NCBI GenBank assembly: GCA_024681855.1
Contig: JAILAB010000055.1
Span: 1-64,000 of the forward strand
Direction of reading: 5' to 3'
DNA from: Elusimicrobiales bacterium
GTDB lineage: Bacteria; Elusimicrobiota; Elusimicrobia; Elusimicrobiales; UBA9959
DNA: 64,000 bases
Each line of letters opens with the position of its first letter. Positions within the stretch are counted from its first letter, which is position 1. Positions 44,037 to 53,486 of this stretch are shown in pieces. The notes beneath the pieces were generated by a model. That model was given only the letters and a program-made list of their open reading frames with translations. It was not told the DNA's origin and did not search any database. A program made the translations under genes and the position numbers.

Positions 44037-44722
44037 AATTGAATGGCTTTAATTTGGGCGAATTGGCTCATAATCTGCCTGATACCCGCATAAGGCTGCG
44101 GTTCAGCCGGCTGGATAAGGCGATTGGCTTTTCCCATGCAGATCAGCTTCGGGAACTGCGCCGCCGGGCTGCCGCGTCAGGCCTGCCATGCTGCGGCAAA
44201 AACATTCCGAAAATGTCGTTCAGCCCGGCCCTTTCGGAAGGCTGCCTCAGCAGTTGCGAATTTGCTGATTTGTATCTATATGATTTTGTGACAGCAGAGG
44301 AAGCTGCGGAAAAAATACATCTTTTTGATGATGATAAGTATGTTCTTATGTCATCTAAGAGAATCCCGGTTTTTTTCCCTGCGGTTGAGGCAGCTGCCAA
44401 TGCGGTAAGATACCGCATTGAGGCTGAAAATGAATTTTCCAAGGCCAGGCTTGCAGAATTCCTTGCGGCCAGTTCTTGGATTTATGAAAGAGTTAAGGCT
44501 TCGGGGAAAATGCAGCGTTTTGACATAAGATCCATATATATAGGTTCTGAAATGTCAGCAGATTCTAAAACGCTCATTCTTACGCTTGCTTTCAGCCAGG
44601 GAGCCAATATAAGGCCAGAGTCTGCCGTGTTAAGCATTTTTGGACAGGACATGAGCATAAAGCTCATAGAGCGCATAGATTTATTATGGAAAGATTCAAA
44701 AGGTGAGCTTAATGCTTTTTAA
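44033..44722 (+). CDS. DUF2344 (radical-SAM-linked) protein
   Basis: Family of unknown biochemical role, named for usual linkage to a radical SAM enzyme. The 229 residues start at ATG 44033, which follows CCAGGAG and overlaps rodA's stop. Family features: RIRLRFSRLDKAIGFSHADQLRELRRRAAASGLP, then KMSFSPALSEGCLSSCEFADLYL, matching the S-H-L-D and P-K-I-S-F-x-P-A-L-x-x-G pattern. In many genomes the radical SAM gene lies next to it and rng follows. Here rng follows after 34 bp but no radical SAM gene is in the window. Confidence 0.75.
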   Translation: MKLNGFNLGELAHNLPDTRIRLRFSRLDKAIGFSHADQLRELRRRAAASGLPCCGKNIPKMSFSPALSEGCLSSCEFADLYLYDFVTAEEAAEKIHLFDDDKYVLMSSKRIPVFFPAVEAAANAVRYRIEAENEFSKARLAEFLAASSWIYERVKASGKMQRFDIRSIYIGSEMSADSKTLILTLAFSQGANIRPESAVLSIFGQDMSIKLIERIDLLWKDSKGELNAF

Positions 44723-44756
44723 GCTGCCGCAATTTTAAATTTTAGGAGCAATTATT

Positions 44757-46226
44757 ATGGCAAAAGAAAAAGAAGAACTTCAGGAAGAAAGAGTTCACAG
44801 AGAAATTTTTGCGAACAGTTCATTTGAGGAAACCAGAATAGCAATAGTGGAAGACGGAAGGCTTTCTGAGCTTATGTGGGAAAGACGCAGTTCCGGACAT
44901 ATAGTTGGAAATATTTATAAGGCTGTAGTGGAGAATGTCCTGCCCGGAATTTCCAGCGCTTTCATGCGCATAGGAATGGAGAAGAATGCCTATATTTACA
45001 TTTCTGATGTGTTAGGCAATCAGAAAGAACCTATAGAAAAGCTGCTTAAGAAAGATCAGGAAGTTATGGTTCAGGTTACTAAAGATGCCATAAGCACGAA
45101 GGGAATGAAGGTAACAATGGATGTTTCTCTCCCTGGCCGCTACCTGGTGCTTACCCCTTTTCAGGATTTTGTCGGAGTGTCTAAGAGCATTGAGGAAGCG
45201 GAAGAGCGTGCCAGGCTTTCCGAAATAATACGCCGCATTGCCAGCCCTGAGAAGATTGGCAAAAAAGGATGCATAGTTAGGACGGAGGCCGACGGCGCTT
45301 CGGAAAGAGAGCTTGAAAGGGAGCTGAAATTCCTGCTTCGCTTATGGGATAACATACAGAATAAATTTGACCATTCTAAACCTCCCTGCCTGCTTCACAG
45401 GGACATGGACATGACTTTGCAGGTGGCAAGGGATGTCCTTTCCGATGAGACTGACATATATATGCTTGACAACCGGGAAGACTATAAGAATGTGCTGGAT
45501 TTCGTAAGCAAAATGTCTCCGGAGCTAAAAGGGAAGGTTAAGCTGTATGAAGGCAAAACCCCCATATTCAAGGCTTTTGACATAGAAAATGAAATAGAGG
45601 ACATAAGAAAAATAAAAGTTCCATTGCCGAACGGAGGCAGCCTTATCATACAGGAAGCTGAATCATTGTGCGCCATAGATGTAAATACTGGCCGTTTCAC
45701 GGGCAGCAAATCGCAGGAAGAGACTGTAACCGCCACAAACCTTGAAGCAGCCAAGGAAATCGCCCGCCAGCTGCGATTGCGCAATATAGGCGGGATAATC
45801 GTGATAGATTTTATAGACATGAAAAAAGCCTCTAACAGGCATAAATTAGTTGAAGCCCTTGAGCATGCTGTCCGCAATGACAGGGCGAAAATAAGAATTC
45901 TGCCTGTTACTAGGCTTGGACTTGTGGAAATGACAAGAGAAAGAAAGCGGGAAAGCACTTGCAGCCTGCTTACGGAAGAGTGCCCGGAATGCCATGGATC
46001 GGGCCGCGTTCTTTCAAGCGAAAGCATAATAATAAAAATACAGCGCGAGATTTTTGGCCTTACTATGGGCGCTTCCGGCGGGAATCTGCGCATTGTCGTG
46101 CATCCTATTCTATGCGAGATATTGAAAAAGAAACAGGGACTCATTGAGCGTAATATACGCAGGCCGATGAAGATAATGTCTGATCCCCAGCTTACCTGGG
46201 AAGATTACAGGATTGTCCTAGAATGA
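44757..46226 (+). CDS. rng: Ribonuclease E/G family endoribonuclease
   Basis: Endonuclease that processes rRNA and mRNA. The 489 residues contain an S1 domain (IVGNIYKAVVENVLPGISSAFMRIGMEKNAYIYISDV), the DNase I-like catalytic region with SLCAIDVNTGRF and IGGIIVIDFIDM (the two catalytic Asp), and a CPECHGSG zinc-link motif at the end. There is no long C-terminal scaffold, so it is RNase G-like in size. It may process the neighbouring long ribosomal transcript, but that is inference. Confidence 0.93.
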   Translation: MAKEKEELQEERVHREIFANSSFEETRIAIVEDGRLSELMWERRSSGHIVGNIYKAVVENVLPGISSAFMRIGMEKNAYIYISDVLGNQKEPIEKLLKKDQEVMVQVTKDAISTKGMKVTMDVSLPGRYLVLTPFQDFVGVSKSIEEAEERARLSEIIRRIASPEKIGKKGCIVRTEADGASERELERELKFLLRLWDNIQNKFDHSKPPCLLHRDMDMTLQVARDVLSDETDIYMLDNREDYKNVLDFVSKMSPELKGKVKLYEGKTPIFKAFDIENEIEDIRKIKVPLPNGGSLIIQEAESLCAIDVNTGRFTGSKSQEETVTATNLEAAKEIARQLRLRNIGGIIVIDFIDMKKASNRHKLVEALEHAVRNDRAKIRILPVTRLGLVEMTRERKRESTCSLLTEECPECHGSGRVLSSESIIIKIQREIFGLTMGASGGNLRIVVHPILCEILKKKQGLIERNIRRPMKIMSDPQLTWEDYRIVLE

Positions 46227-48484
46227 CAGGCAGAATGTTTTTTTCACTGTTATTAGCGGCATTCATGTTATTAGCTTCGCCTGCATCTTCGCAGGCTGCG
46301 GATTCTGTATTTCTCATAGATGGTGAAAATGCAGGATCTGCTGACACATATATGTATGAAGGCCGTTATTATGTAAGCGCAGCTCAGTCTGCCAGAATTT
46401 TGGGCGGAAAAATGGATTTGCTTCCAGCCTCAGGCCGTGTAGTAATTACGGCAAAGCGCGCAAAGCTGTTTTTTTCTGAGACATCAGACAGTGTTTCTAT
46501 TAACGGGATTAAAAAGTCATATTCCCGCCCTCTTATTATAAGGGCTGGAACTCCGTTTGTTCTTGCCGCATGTCTTGCCGATGAGGATTTGCATAAGGCT
46601 TATGGCCGGAAAATTGCATTTAGCCATGAAAACAGCCGGCCTGTCATGGCAAAAAATGACGGCAGCAATGATTCCTCAGAAAAACAGTCAGCTGCTCCTG
46701 TAGAAGCTCAGCCTAAAACTTCGCAAAATCTTGCGCAGCACTCAAATACTCCGATTGCGGCGCAGCCAAAGCTTCCGCAAACAAATTTCCCTCAAGGAAA
46801 ATCATTGCAGAGCAGTTTGGTTGCCGCAACTTTGAGCAATTCGGAGCCGGTTGCCCATATAACTGAAGCCCGTTGCGGAAAACATTCAGGTAAGACGAGG
46901 CTTGTCTTGAATATAACATCCCAAAGGCCATGGAGCCAAAAAAGGCTTAAGGAGTCTTTTATTCTTTCAGTGCCTGGTGCAGTCTCGGATATTAATTCTT
47001 CAATAGAGTCTTGCGGAAATGAGATAAGCGCAGTTAATTTCATTCGGTCCGATTCAAGAACAGAAATAATTCTTGCTCTGCCTGCATCTGCAGGACATAT
47101 AGAATGCTTTAATCTTTCCTCGCCAGACAGAATTGTTATAGATGCTTATGAGCTTCAGCCTGGGGAAAAAATAGCCTGTTCTGATGAAATATATTCTCGT
47201 GAAAATAAATCATCAGAAACGGGAAATTCTGCTGGTAAAAATAAGATTCCGTCAGCCATTGCCATTGTGCCACAGGCTTCATTTATAGAAGAATCTTTAG
47301 ATGAGCCTGAAAGCGATGAAGAAGATATTTCAGTTTATCCTGTTCTCAGGCCTTTGTCTTCTGGCGGCTCAGCCATTGTAAAGGAAAATGCCAGCCAGGC
47401 TAGACAGACGGGTCAGTATCCTGCTTCCGCATTAAACGCTCAAGATGCTTTTGTTCCGCCGGAAAGCTCTAATTTAAAATTAACAGCCAATGCGAAAAAT
47501 AAAAATACTGAAAGCGCAAAGCCTGAAATTAAGAAAAATTCTTATGCTTCCAATGTTTCAAAAAAGAAGTATCTTGTAGCGAAAAATAAAAAAGGAAAGA
47601 CTATCAGAAAAGCGGCGGTGCCAAACAATAAGGAAACAGTCATGTCTTCTTCTGTTATGGCGGGGCTTAAAGCTTCAGGCTTGAATTATTTGCCGAAAGA
47701 AGAGCCCAAAAAGAAAAAAAATCAGGAACCTTCTTCAACAGTTTCTTATATTAACCGCAGACAAAATGCAAAGGAAGCCTCTCAGCCTGCTTTGCAGGCT
47801 GGCAAGAGAATTGTTGTCATAGATCCTGCGCATGGCGGTAAAGACTTAGGCGGGCCAAGAAAATTCGGTCTGACTGAAAAGCATTTCGCTTTGCTCCTCG
47901 CTAAGGAGATTTATAAAATGTTTGAAGGCAATGAGCATTTTCAGGCAGTCCTTACAAGAAACTCAGATGTTTTTATGCCTCTTAAGGAGCGCAGCCGCAT
48001 AGCAAACGAGATAAAAGCTGATATTTTTATTTCATTGCATGCCAATGCCTCAAGCCGTTCTTCTTCTGCGAAAGGCTTTGAGGTATATTCTCTTTCAGAA
48101 AATATTTCTGATTCTGCTGCGTCAGAAACTTTAGCAAGGGAAAATGCGGTAATGGAACTTGAGAGCGATAGCGAGAGACCGTCGGCTGAGGCTGTTATAA
48201 GCGGAAAAGACGGTTTCAGCATTCGGGAAGAAAGCGCCAGGCTTTCAAACCTTATTTCTTCCGAGCTGGCAAGAGGAACTTCATTTAAGAATAATGGCAG
48301 CAGAAAGGCAGATTTTATAATGCTAAGGCTGCCAGACATGCCAGCCGTATGCGTTTTTGCCGGATATATGACAAATTCAGAAGATAAACAGAAAATTGAT
48401 GACAGACAGATGCGCAAGCGCATAGCCCGGTCCATATATAATGGCATAATGGCATACGGGGAAATGAAAGGCTGGACAAAATGA
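46223..48484 (+). CDS. Exported N-acetylmuramoyl-L-alanine amidase (AMIN + Amidase_3), copy 1
   Basis: Cleaves stem peptides from glycan strands in the periplasm. The 753 residues start at ATG 46223, overlapping the rng stop. They comprise a signal peptide (MTGRMFFSLLLAAFMLLASPASSQA), a copper-amine-oxidase-N-like domain (about 28-120), an AMIN-type beta domain (about 210-310), a Ser/Lys/Asn-rich linker, and the catalytic Amidase_3 domain (about 530-745) with zinc ligands in DPAHGGKD, a Glu-containing segment and SLHANAS. A close paralogue follows murI. Confidence 0.88.
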   Translation: MTGRMFFSLLLAAFMLLASPASSQAADSVFLIDGENAGSADTYMYEGRYYVSAAQSARILGGKMDLLPASGRVVITAKRAKLFFSETSDSVSINGIKKSYSRPLIIRAGTPFVLAACLADEDLHKAYGRKIAFSHENSRPVMAKNDGSNDSSEKQSAAPVEAQPKTSQNLAQHSNTPIAAQPKLPQTNFPQGKSLQSSLVAATLSNSEPVAHITEARCGKHSGKTRLVLNITSQRPWSQKRLKESFILSVPGAVSDINSSIESCGNEISAVNFIRSDSRTEIILALPASAGHIECFNLSSPDRIVIDAYELQPGEKIACSDEIYSRENKSSETGNSAGKNKIPSAIAIVPQASFIEESLDEPESDEEDISVYPVLRPLSSGGSAIVKENASQARQTGQYPASALNAQDAFVPPESSNLKLTANAKNKNTESAKPEIKKNSYASNVSKKKYLVAKNKKGKTIRKAAVPNNKETVMSSSVMAGLKASGLNYLPKEEPKKKKNQEPSSTVSYINRRQNAKEASQPALQAGKRIVVIDPAHGGKDLGGPRKFGLTEKHFALLLAKEIYKMFEGNEHFQAVLTRNSDVFMPLKERSRIANEIKADIFISLHANASSRSSSAKGFEVYSLSENISDSAASETLARENAVMELESDSERPSAEAVISGKDGFSIREESARLSNLISSELARGTSFKNNGSRKADFIMLRLPDMPAVCVFAGYMTNSEDKQKIDDRQMRKRIARSIYNGIMAYGEMKGWTK

Positions 48485-49287
48485 ACTATTCTTCCAGCCC
48501 GATAGGAATATTTGATTCCGGCCTTGGCGGCCTTACGGTGTTTAAGGCGGTAAAAGATCTTTTGCCTTGCGAAAAGCTTATTTATTTCGGAGACACAGCC
48601 CGCGTTCCTTATGGCACTAAATCAAGGAATGCCGTAATTTCATTTTCAAAAGAAATTTCCGGCTATCTGCTGCTGAAAAAGGTTAAGATGCTTATTGTTG
48701 CATGCAATACGGCAACCTCCCTGGCTTTGCCGGAAATAAGGCGAATGTCCCAGGTTCCTGTATGCGGAGTTATAGAGCCTGGCGTTAAAGCGGCAATTGC
48801 TGCTACGCCTTACGGCGGAAAGATATTAGTCATAGGGACAAAAGCCACGATATCAAGCCATGCCTATGCCAAGGCTCTGGCAAAAGCGAATAAAAACATT
48901 GAGGTTATGGAACAGTCTTGCCCTCTGTTCGTGCCTCTTGTAGAGGAAGGGTGGACAGATAAGGCGGTTACTGAGGAAGCAGCTTTGGAATATCTTGCCC
49001 CTTACCGGTCTAAGAAGATAAATACTCTGATTTTAGGATGCACGCATTATCCGCTAATAGAAAAAGTTGTGCGGCGGGTAATGGGCAATGAAGTGCATAT
49101 AGTCAATTCAGCCATGGCGGCAGCCTATGCTTCGCGTCAGATTTTGCAAGAAAACAATCTTCTTGCTAAATCATTTCGGAAAGGGCCGGACCGCTTCATA
49201 GTAAGCGATGCCCCGGAACATTTTTCCAAAATGGCTGATATGCTATTGGGTCTTAAGCCTGATAAAGTTACGATTAAAAGATTTTGA
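48481..49287 (+). CDS. murI: Glutamate racemase
   Basis: Makes D-glutamate for peptidoglycan. The 268 residues have the catalytic pair of cysteines in VACNTATSLA and LGCTHYPL, plus the N-terminal IGIFDSGLGGLTV and GDTARVPYG. Its start overlaps the end of the first amidase, so it is translationally linked with wall-remodelling enzymes. Confidence 0.96.
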   Translation: MNYSSSPIGIFDSGLGGLTVFKAVKDLLPCEKLIYFGDTARVPYGTKSRNAVISFSKEISGYLLLKKVKMLIVACNTATSLALPEIRRMSQVPVCGVIEPGVKAAIAATPYGGKILVIGTKATISSHAYAKALAKANKNIEVMEQSCPLFVPLVEEGWTDKAVTEEAALEYLAPYRSKKINTLILGCTHYPLIEKVVRRVMGNEVHIVNSAMAAAYASRQILQENNLLAKSFRKGPDRFIVSDAPEHFSKMADMLLGLKPDKVTIKRF

Positions 49288-49306
49288 TTTATAGATGGAG
49301 AATGAA

Positions 49307-51106
49307 ATGTTAAAGAAAATTTTTTGTTTTTTCCTTTTTCTCTTGTCAGCATTTTCTGCTGCTTATGCTGCGGAAGAAAGGACTATGTTCAAGAATGATT
49401 CTAAGACAGCTGTAATGCCTATATGGATTTCAGACGGCAAAGAATATGTTCAGGCCTCAAAAGCCGCAAAGGCATTAAGCGGAAAGATAGACGTACTTTC
49501 CGCATCAGGCAAGGTAGTGTTTAAAAGCAGGAAGCTGCAAGTTGTATTTAAGGAAACTTCTGATTCCGTGTACACAAATGGCAGCGCTGCTGAATTTTCG
49601 CAGCCCATGCTTGTAAGGGCAGGAATTCCGTATTTATCAATAGAATATCTTTCTTCAGATATTTTCGCAAAAGCATACGGAAAGAAAATTTCTTTCAAAA
49701 ATGAAAAACAGCCGGCAGTGAATGAAAAAGCTTCTTCAACAGCTGTTGCTAAAGATGAGCTTGCTTCGGGCCAGCATGCCATTGAGGTTAAATCCTTGCG
49801 CTGCGGTTCACATGAGGACAGAACTCGCATTGTGCTTAATTTATCTGAGCCTGGCTCGTGGGAAGAGGAGCATACAGCTGATTCTTTTATATTGCGCATT
49901 TCAGGAGCGGTTTCTAGGATATCTGCTCCAGATGGTAAAACTGGCCCTGAGGTCAAAGATGTTTCAGTTGTTAAGACAGAATCTGGCGCTGAATTGCGAG
50001 TGTCTCTGTCATCTGAAGCTGGCGAGATAAAAGTTTTTCGCCTGTCATCTCCAGATAGGCTTGTTTCAGACATTTATAGGGCTAAGCCCGGTTCGGTTCA
50101 CAGCGAGGAATCTGATGATGGCAGCGATTATAATGAGATAGAATCCTTAGCCGCAATGCAGTCAGCGCAGGAAAATGCGTCTGACAACAATGAGGAGAAT
50201 ATTGATATTTATCCTGAATTAAAACCCTTGGATGATTCCGGCATTTCTGCAGGCTCTGCCGGCGTATATGAGTCGGCCTCGGAGCCTGCTCCAGAGACTG
50301 TTGTGGTTACCGAAGAGCAGCGCAGGGGAAAAAAAGTTATAGTCATTGACGCTGGCCATGGAGGGCATGACTCTGGAACTCATTTTGACATAACAAAAGT
50401 AACATATTCCTATAAAAAAAATAAGAAAGGTAAAAAAGTAAAAGTTAAGAATACAAAAGTAATACGCACTATAAAGGAGAAAGATCTTAACCTGCTTCAG
50501 GCGAAAGAGCTGATAAAGCTTTTTGAAAAAGATTCCAGATTTAAGGCTGTGCTGACTAGGGATAAGGACTATTTTGTTACATTGCCGGGACGCAGCACAA
50601 TGGCTAAAAACCTTAAGGCAGACGCTTTCATTTCCCTTCATATAAATTCAGCTGGCAAAAATCCAAACAATGCGTGTAAGCCTCATGGCTTTGAGATTTT
50701 CTCAATGACAGAAGATAAAATGGACAGTGAAGCGCTGGCTGTCGCAGCACGTGAAAATACTGTTTTTTCTGACGAGGAAAGAGAAGCTCTTCTTGCCATA
50801 GAGCAGACTCAAGACACTTTCCTGCAGATGAATGCCAGGAATAGCGGATATCTGCTTGCGGAAGCCATTGCGGAGCAGTTCAAGGCTAAAACCAGCATTC
50901 CTCCCAATGGAGCCACGGGCGTGAAAAAAGCAAATTTTGCGGTGCTTAGAAGAGCCAGGTTTCCTTCCGTTCTAGTGGAATCCGGCTTTTTGTGCAATGC
51001 ATCCGACAGGCCAAAACTGGAAGATCCTAAAGTCAGAAAAAAAATTGCGGAGGCAATATATCATGGTCTGGTCAATTATGGCAAAAATGCAGGCTGGTTT
51101 GATTAA
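49307..51106 (+). CDS. Exported N-acetylmuramoyl-L-alanine amidase, copy 2
   Basis: Periplasmic amidase paralogous to the gene at 46223. The 599 residues start at ATG 49307, with GGAG at 49298; ATG 49295 would add four. They comprise a signal peptide ending SAAYA, a copper-amine-oxidase-N-like domain with KETSDSVYTNG (copy 1: SETSDSVSINGI), an AMIN region with SLRCGSHEDRTRIVLNLSEPGSW (copy 1: EARCGKHSGKTRLVLNI), an acidic linker and Amidase_3 with DAGHGGHDSG and SLHINSAG. A lysine-rich insertion (about 365-395) follows the first zinc motif and is absent from copy 1. A terminator follows. Confidence 0.88.
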   Translation: MLKKIFCFFLFLLSAFSAAYAAEERTMFKNDSKTAVMPIWISDGKEYVQASKAAKALSGKIDVLSASGKVVFKSRKLQVVFKETSDSVYTNGSAAEFSQPMLVRAGIPYLSIEYLSSDIFAKAYGKKISFKNEKQPAVNEKASSTAVAKDELASGQHAIEVKSLRCGSHEDRTRIVLNLSEPGSWEEEHTADSFILRISGAVSRISAPDGKTGPEVKDVSVVKTESGAELRVSLSSEAGEIKVFRLSSPDRLVSDIYRAKPGSVHSEESDDGSDYNEIESLAAMQSAQENASDNNEENIDIYPELKPLDDSGISAGSAGVYESASEPAPETVVVTEEQRRGKKVIVIDAGHGGHDSGTHFDITKVTYSYKKNKKGKKVKVKNTKVIRTIKEKDLNLLQAKELIKLFEKDSRFKAVLTRDKDYFVTLPGRSTMAKNLKADAFISLHINSAGKNPNNACKPHGFEIFSMTEDKMDSEALAVAARENTVFSDEEREALLAIEQTQDTFLQMNARNSGYLLAEAIAEQFKAKTSIPPNGATGVKKANFAVLRRARFPSVLVESGFLCNASDRPKLEDPKVRKKIAEAIYHGLVNYGKNAGWFD

Positions 51107-51129
51107 TTAATCTAAAATTAAGAATAAAG

Positions 51130-51162
51130 AAAAAAGGACTTCATTTTTTGAAGTCCTTTTTT
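51130..51162. terminator. Bidirectional intrinsic terminator at the end of the 28-kb array
   Basis: A 14-bp stem (51130-51143 with 51149-51162), AAAAAAGGACTTCA pairing with TGAAGTCCTTTTTT, has a 5-base loop. It can stop both the rightward array and the leftward FN3/PorV/transporter operon. Confidence 0.93.
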
Positions 51163-51181
51163 GCTTTAAGATTAGTTTGTT

Positions 51182-52438
51182 TTATTTCCCTTGATTTAAT
51201 TGTTTCCTGTTGGAGGTTAACGGGAAAGAAAGGACAAGCCATAAAGCGGCGAATGCTGCCGCAACGCCAGGATATATGGCCGGAAGAACTGTTATTCCCC
51301 TTATCCCGAAGAATGAAAATATCGCCGCAGTGCTGCCTTTGGCAAATCTGTACATAAATGCATCGGCTACTTGTTTTGCCCTATAGCGCACATCATAAGG
51401 AAGCGGTATGTACAGCGTTTCCTTGGTTGCCCTGAAAAGTGAATAATCCAATCCTTTAAACATTAGAAAAGCAAAAGCCGCTATGCTTAATGAAGGCATA
51501 AATATTAGGAGGATGCATGTTATTACATGTATTGCCGGAATCACCACAAGTATTGTGCGCCGCTTTATATAGTGGAGAATAAACGGGGTAATGCAGAACT
51601 GCATAATGAAAGAAAAAGCATTCACTTTCATCCAGAAACTGCCAAAATACGCCGTTCTTTCGTCAACCGTTGGTATTGCTCCCTGTACAAGCTGAGACCA
51701 GCGGAAATCTAATAACGTTGCCACTACTTGAGTGGAGAAAATGATAAGAGCTATGAAAAGCACAGTTTTGTGTTCCCATATTACGCTCAAATGCAGATGC
51801 CCTTTTTTACCGTTTTTCTCGGATTCCGATGGTTTCGGTTCCCCAGCTCTTTCATAAGCTATTTTTGAAAGAATTGCCGCAGGCACTATGCTTAAAGCTG
51901 AAAAAATAAGAAAATATTCAGTTCCGATTTTTCCCGCATATTGTGAAATAAGAAAGCCGCCCAGCAGCGGGCCTAATGCTGCCATGCCGGCTACAGGGCC
52001 ATTAAATATTTTGCTTTCGCTGTCTTTCAGTACGCTGTTTATGAAAGACCAGTACTGTTCAGAAATAACTACTGAATATGCTTCCTTGAATATGAGAATA
52101 AGAAAGACAAGCCATTTTCCGGCATTGTCTAAAAATATCCATGACAGAAATAATATCAGCGCGCTTATGGCCATGCTTGCAAGCATGGATTTTTTAGCTC
52201 CGATTTTAGAAAGCATTATGCCATAGCAATATATTATTGCTGCCATCATTACCGGAACAAATGCGATGGCATAAGGTTTTGCCGTAGCATCCCAGTATTT
52301 AAGAAATATTGATTCTATAGGAGAGCGCACAAACTCATAGCCGCAAAAAAAGAACATTGCGGATAATCCTGACAATAACACCGCTACTCCGTTTTTTTTC
52401 CCGCGCTCGCTTTTTAAGGTCTCTATAAGTTCTGACAT
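51182..52438 (-). CDS. MFS-type transporter resembling NTP/NDP exchangers
   Basis: Inner-membrane carrier with 12 predicted helices, 418 residues. The layout, with charged loops between helices and the segment SEQYWSFINSVLKDSESKIFNGPVAGMAALGPLLGGFLIS, recalls bacterial MFS proteins of the ATP/ADP translocase (Npt1/2) superfamily, in which such a segment follows helix five. Substrate cannot be read from the sequence; nucleotide exchange is one possibility and another solute is equally likely. It is the last gene of the minus-strand operon after the PorV-like gene (37-bp gap). Confidence 0.65.
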   Translation of the reverse strand: MSELIETLKSERGKKNGVAVLLSGLSAMFFFCGYEFVRSPIESIFLKYWDATAKPYAIAFVPVMMAAIIYCYGIMLSKIGAKKSMLASMAISALILFLSWIFLDNAGKWLVFLILIFKEAYSVVISEQYWSFINSVLKDSESKIFNGPVAGMAALGPLLGGFLISQYAGKIGTEYFLIFSALSIVPAAILSKIAYERAGEPKPSESEKNGKKGHLHLSVIWEHKTVLFIALIIFSTQVVATLLDFRWSQLVQGAIPTVDERTAYFGSFWMKVNAFSFIMQFCITPFILHYIKRRTILVVIPAIHVITCILLIFMPSLSIAAFAFLMFKGLDYSLFRATKETLYIPLPYDVRYRAKQVADAFMYRFAKGSTAAIFSFFGIRGITVLPAIYPGVAAAFAALWLVLSFPLTSNRKQLNQGK

Positions 52439-52475
52439 ATTTATGAAAGCCTTTTATCTTATATTTGCATTATAA

Positions 52476-53483
52476 TTAAGTTCCGCGGCGGCGTTTCTTT
52501 ATTATTACAGGCTTCTTGAAGTTTACTGATAATGAGAAACGGTGAACGTCTCCCAAGTCTCCAAACGGGGAAAAAGCATAGTCAAAAGAATATACATCGC
52601 CGAATTTTATGCCGGCTCCCATGGAAAAATTGTTTGAGCCTTTTACTGAGCTGTCCTTATTTCTAGTGTTAATGCCTCCGCGCAAGGAAATCATTAAATC
52701 TTGTGAAGGGGAAATATTCAATTCAGCTCCGGCGGCATAGAATGTGTCATAGTCATCATATTGTATGGCATCTGCGGTAATTATAAGGTATTCTGTGGCT
52801 TTTGTGATTGAGCCAAAGCGCAAAACCATTGGCAGATCATTTTCCTGTTTGTCAAAGCGCATTGAGCCTATCATATTCTGTCCTGCAAATGCTAATCTGA
52901 ATGTTCTGTTGAAAAACCATGGCGAAAGAATGCCGATATCAGCTGATATTGTGCTGTCCATGTCATCTATTCTGGAAGACACGAATTTTCCGGCTGCTCC
53001 CATTATAAAGCGCTCTTCAGGATCTTTGTTGAATCCTGTTATATAACAGGAGAAGGCTATGCTTAGCATTAGGTCATAAGGCTTAAAGCTGCTGGTTAAT
53101 TCCCCATGCTCGTCTGTCCCTTCTATTGACCCGTAGTTCATGTATTTAGCAGAAAATCCCCATGCTCCCATGTCCCCTGTGTTTTCTGCATATCCAAAAT
53201 AGCTTAATGATGTGTCGGCCAAATACATTGAATGCATCATTGCTATGGACTTGTAACGCACGCTTGTGACTGAGGCAGGATTCCAGTCTAATGCGAAGGC
53301 ATCTTCGCTTGCGGCTGTATATGCTTCACCCATTGCGGAAGCTCTTGCTCCGGAAGCTATTTTCAGAAACTGGCCTGTTTTCGTGCCGGTATCAGAACTG
53401 GAGGCATTCAGCTCCGAAGGCATGATTGCCAGCGCCAGCATCAATGAGGTTAAAAGTGATAAAGCAGTATACCGTTTTTTCAT
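52476..53483 (-). CDS. PorV/PorQ-family outer-membrane protein
   Basis: Outer-membrane barrel of the PorV type. The 335 residues have a signal peptide (MKKRYTALSLLTSLMLALAIMPSELNA) and the family N-terminus LKIASGARASAMGEAYTAASEDAFALDWNPASVT. Barrel strands follow. In type IX secretion PorV binds the C-terminal signal of cargo. Here the upstream gene, three bases away, encodes a protein with such a C-terminal domain, and the ribosome-binding site GAGAGG overlaps its last codons. That pairing supports a cargo/acceptor role, but no other secretion component is in the window. Confidence 0.85.
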   Translation of the reverse strand: MKKRYTALSLLTSLMLALAIMPSELNASSSDTGTKTGQFLKIASGARASAMGEAYTAASEDAFALDWNPASVTSVRYKSIAMMHSMYLADTSLSYFGYAENTGDMGAWGFSAKYMNYGSIEGTDEHGELTSSFKPYDLMLSIAFSCYITGFNKDPEERFIMGAAGKFVSSRIDDMDSTISADIGILSPWFFNRTFRLAFAGQNMIGSMRFDKQENDLPMVLRFGSITKATEYLIITADAIQYDDYDTFYAAGAELNISPSQDLMISLRGGINTRNKDSSVKGSNNFSMGAGIKFGDVYSFDYAFSPFGDLGDVHRFSLSVNFKKPVIIKKRRRGT

Positions 53484-53486
53484 GAT

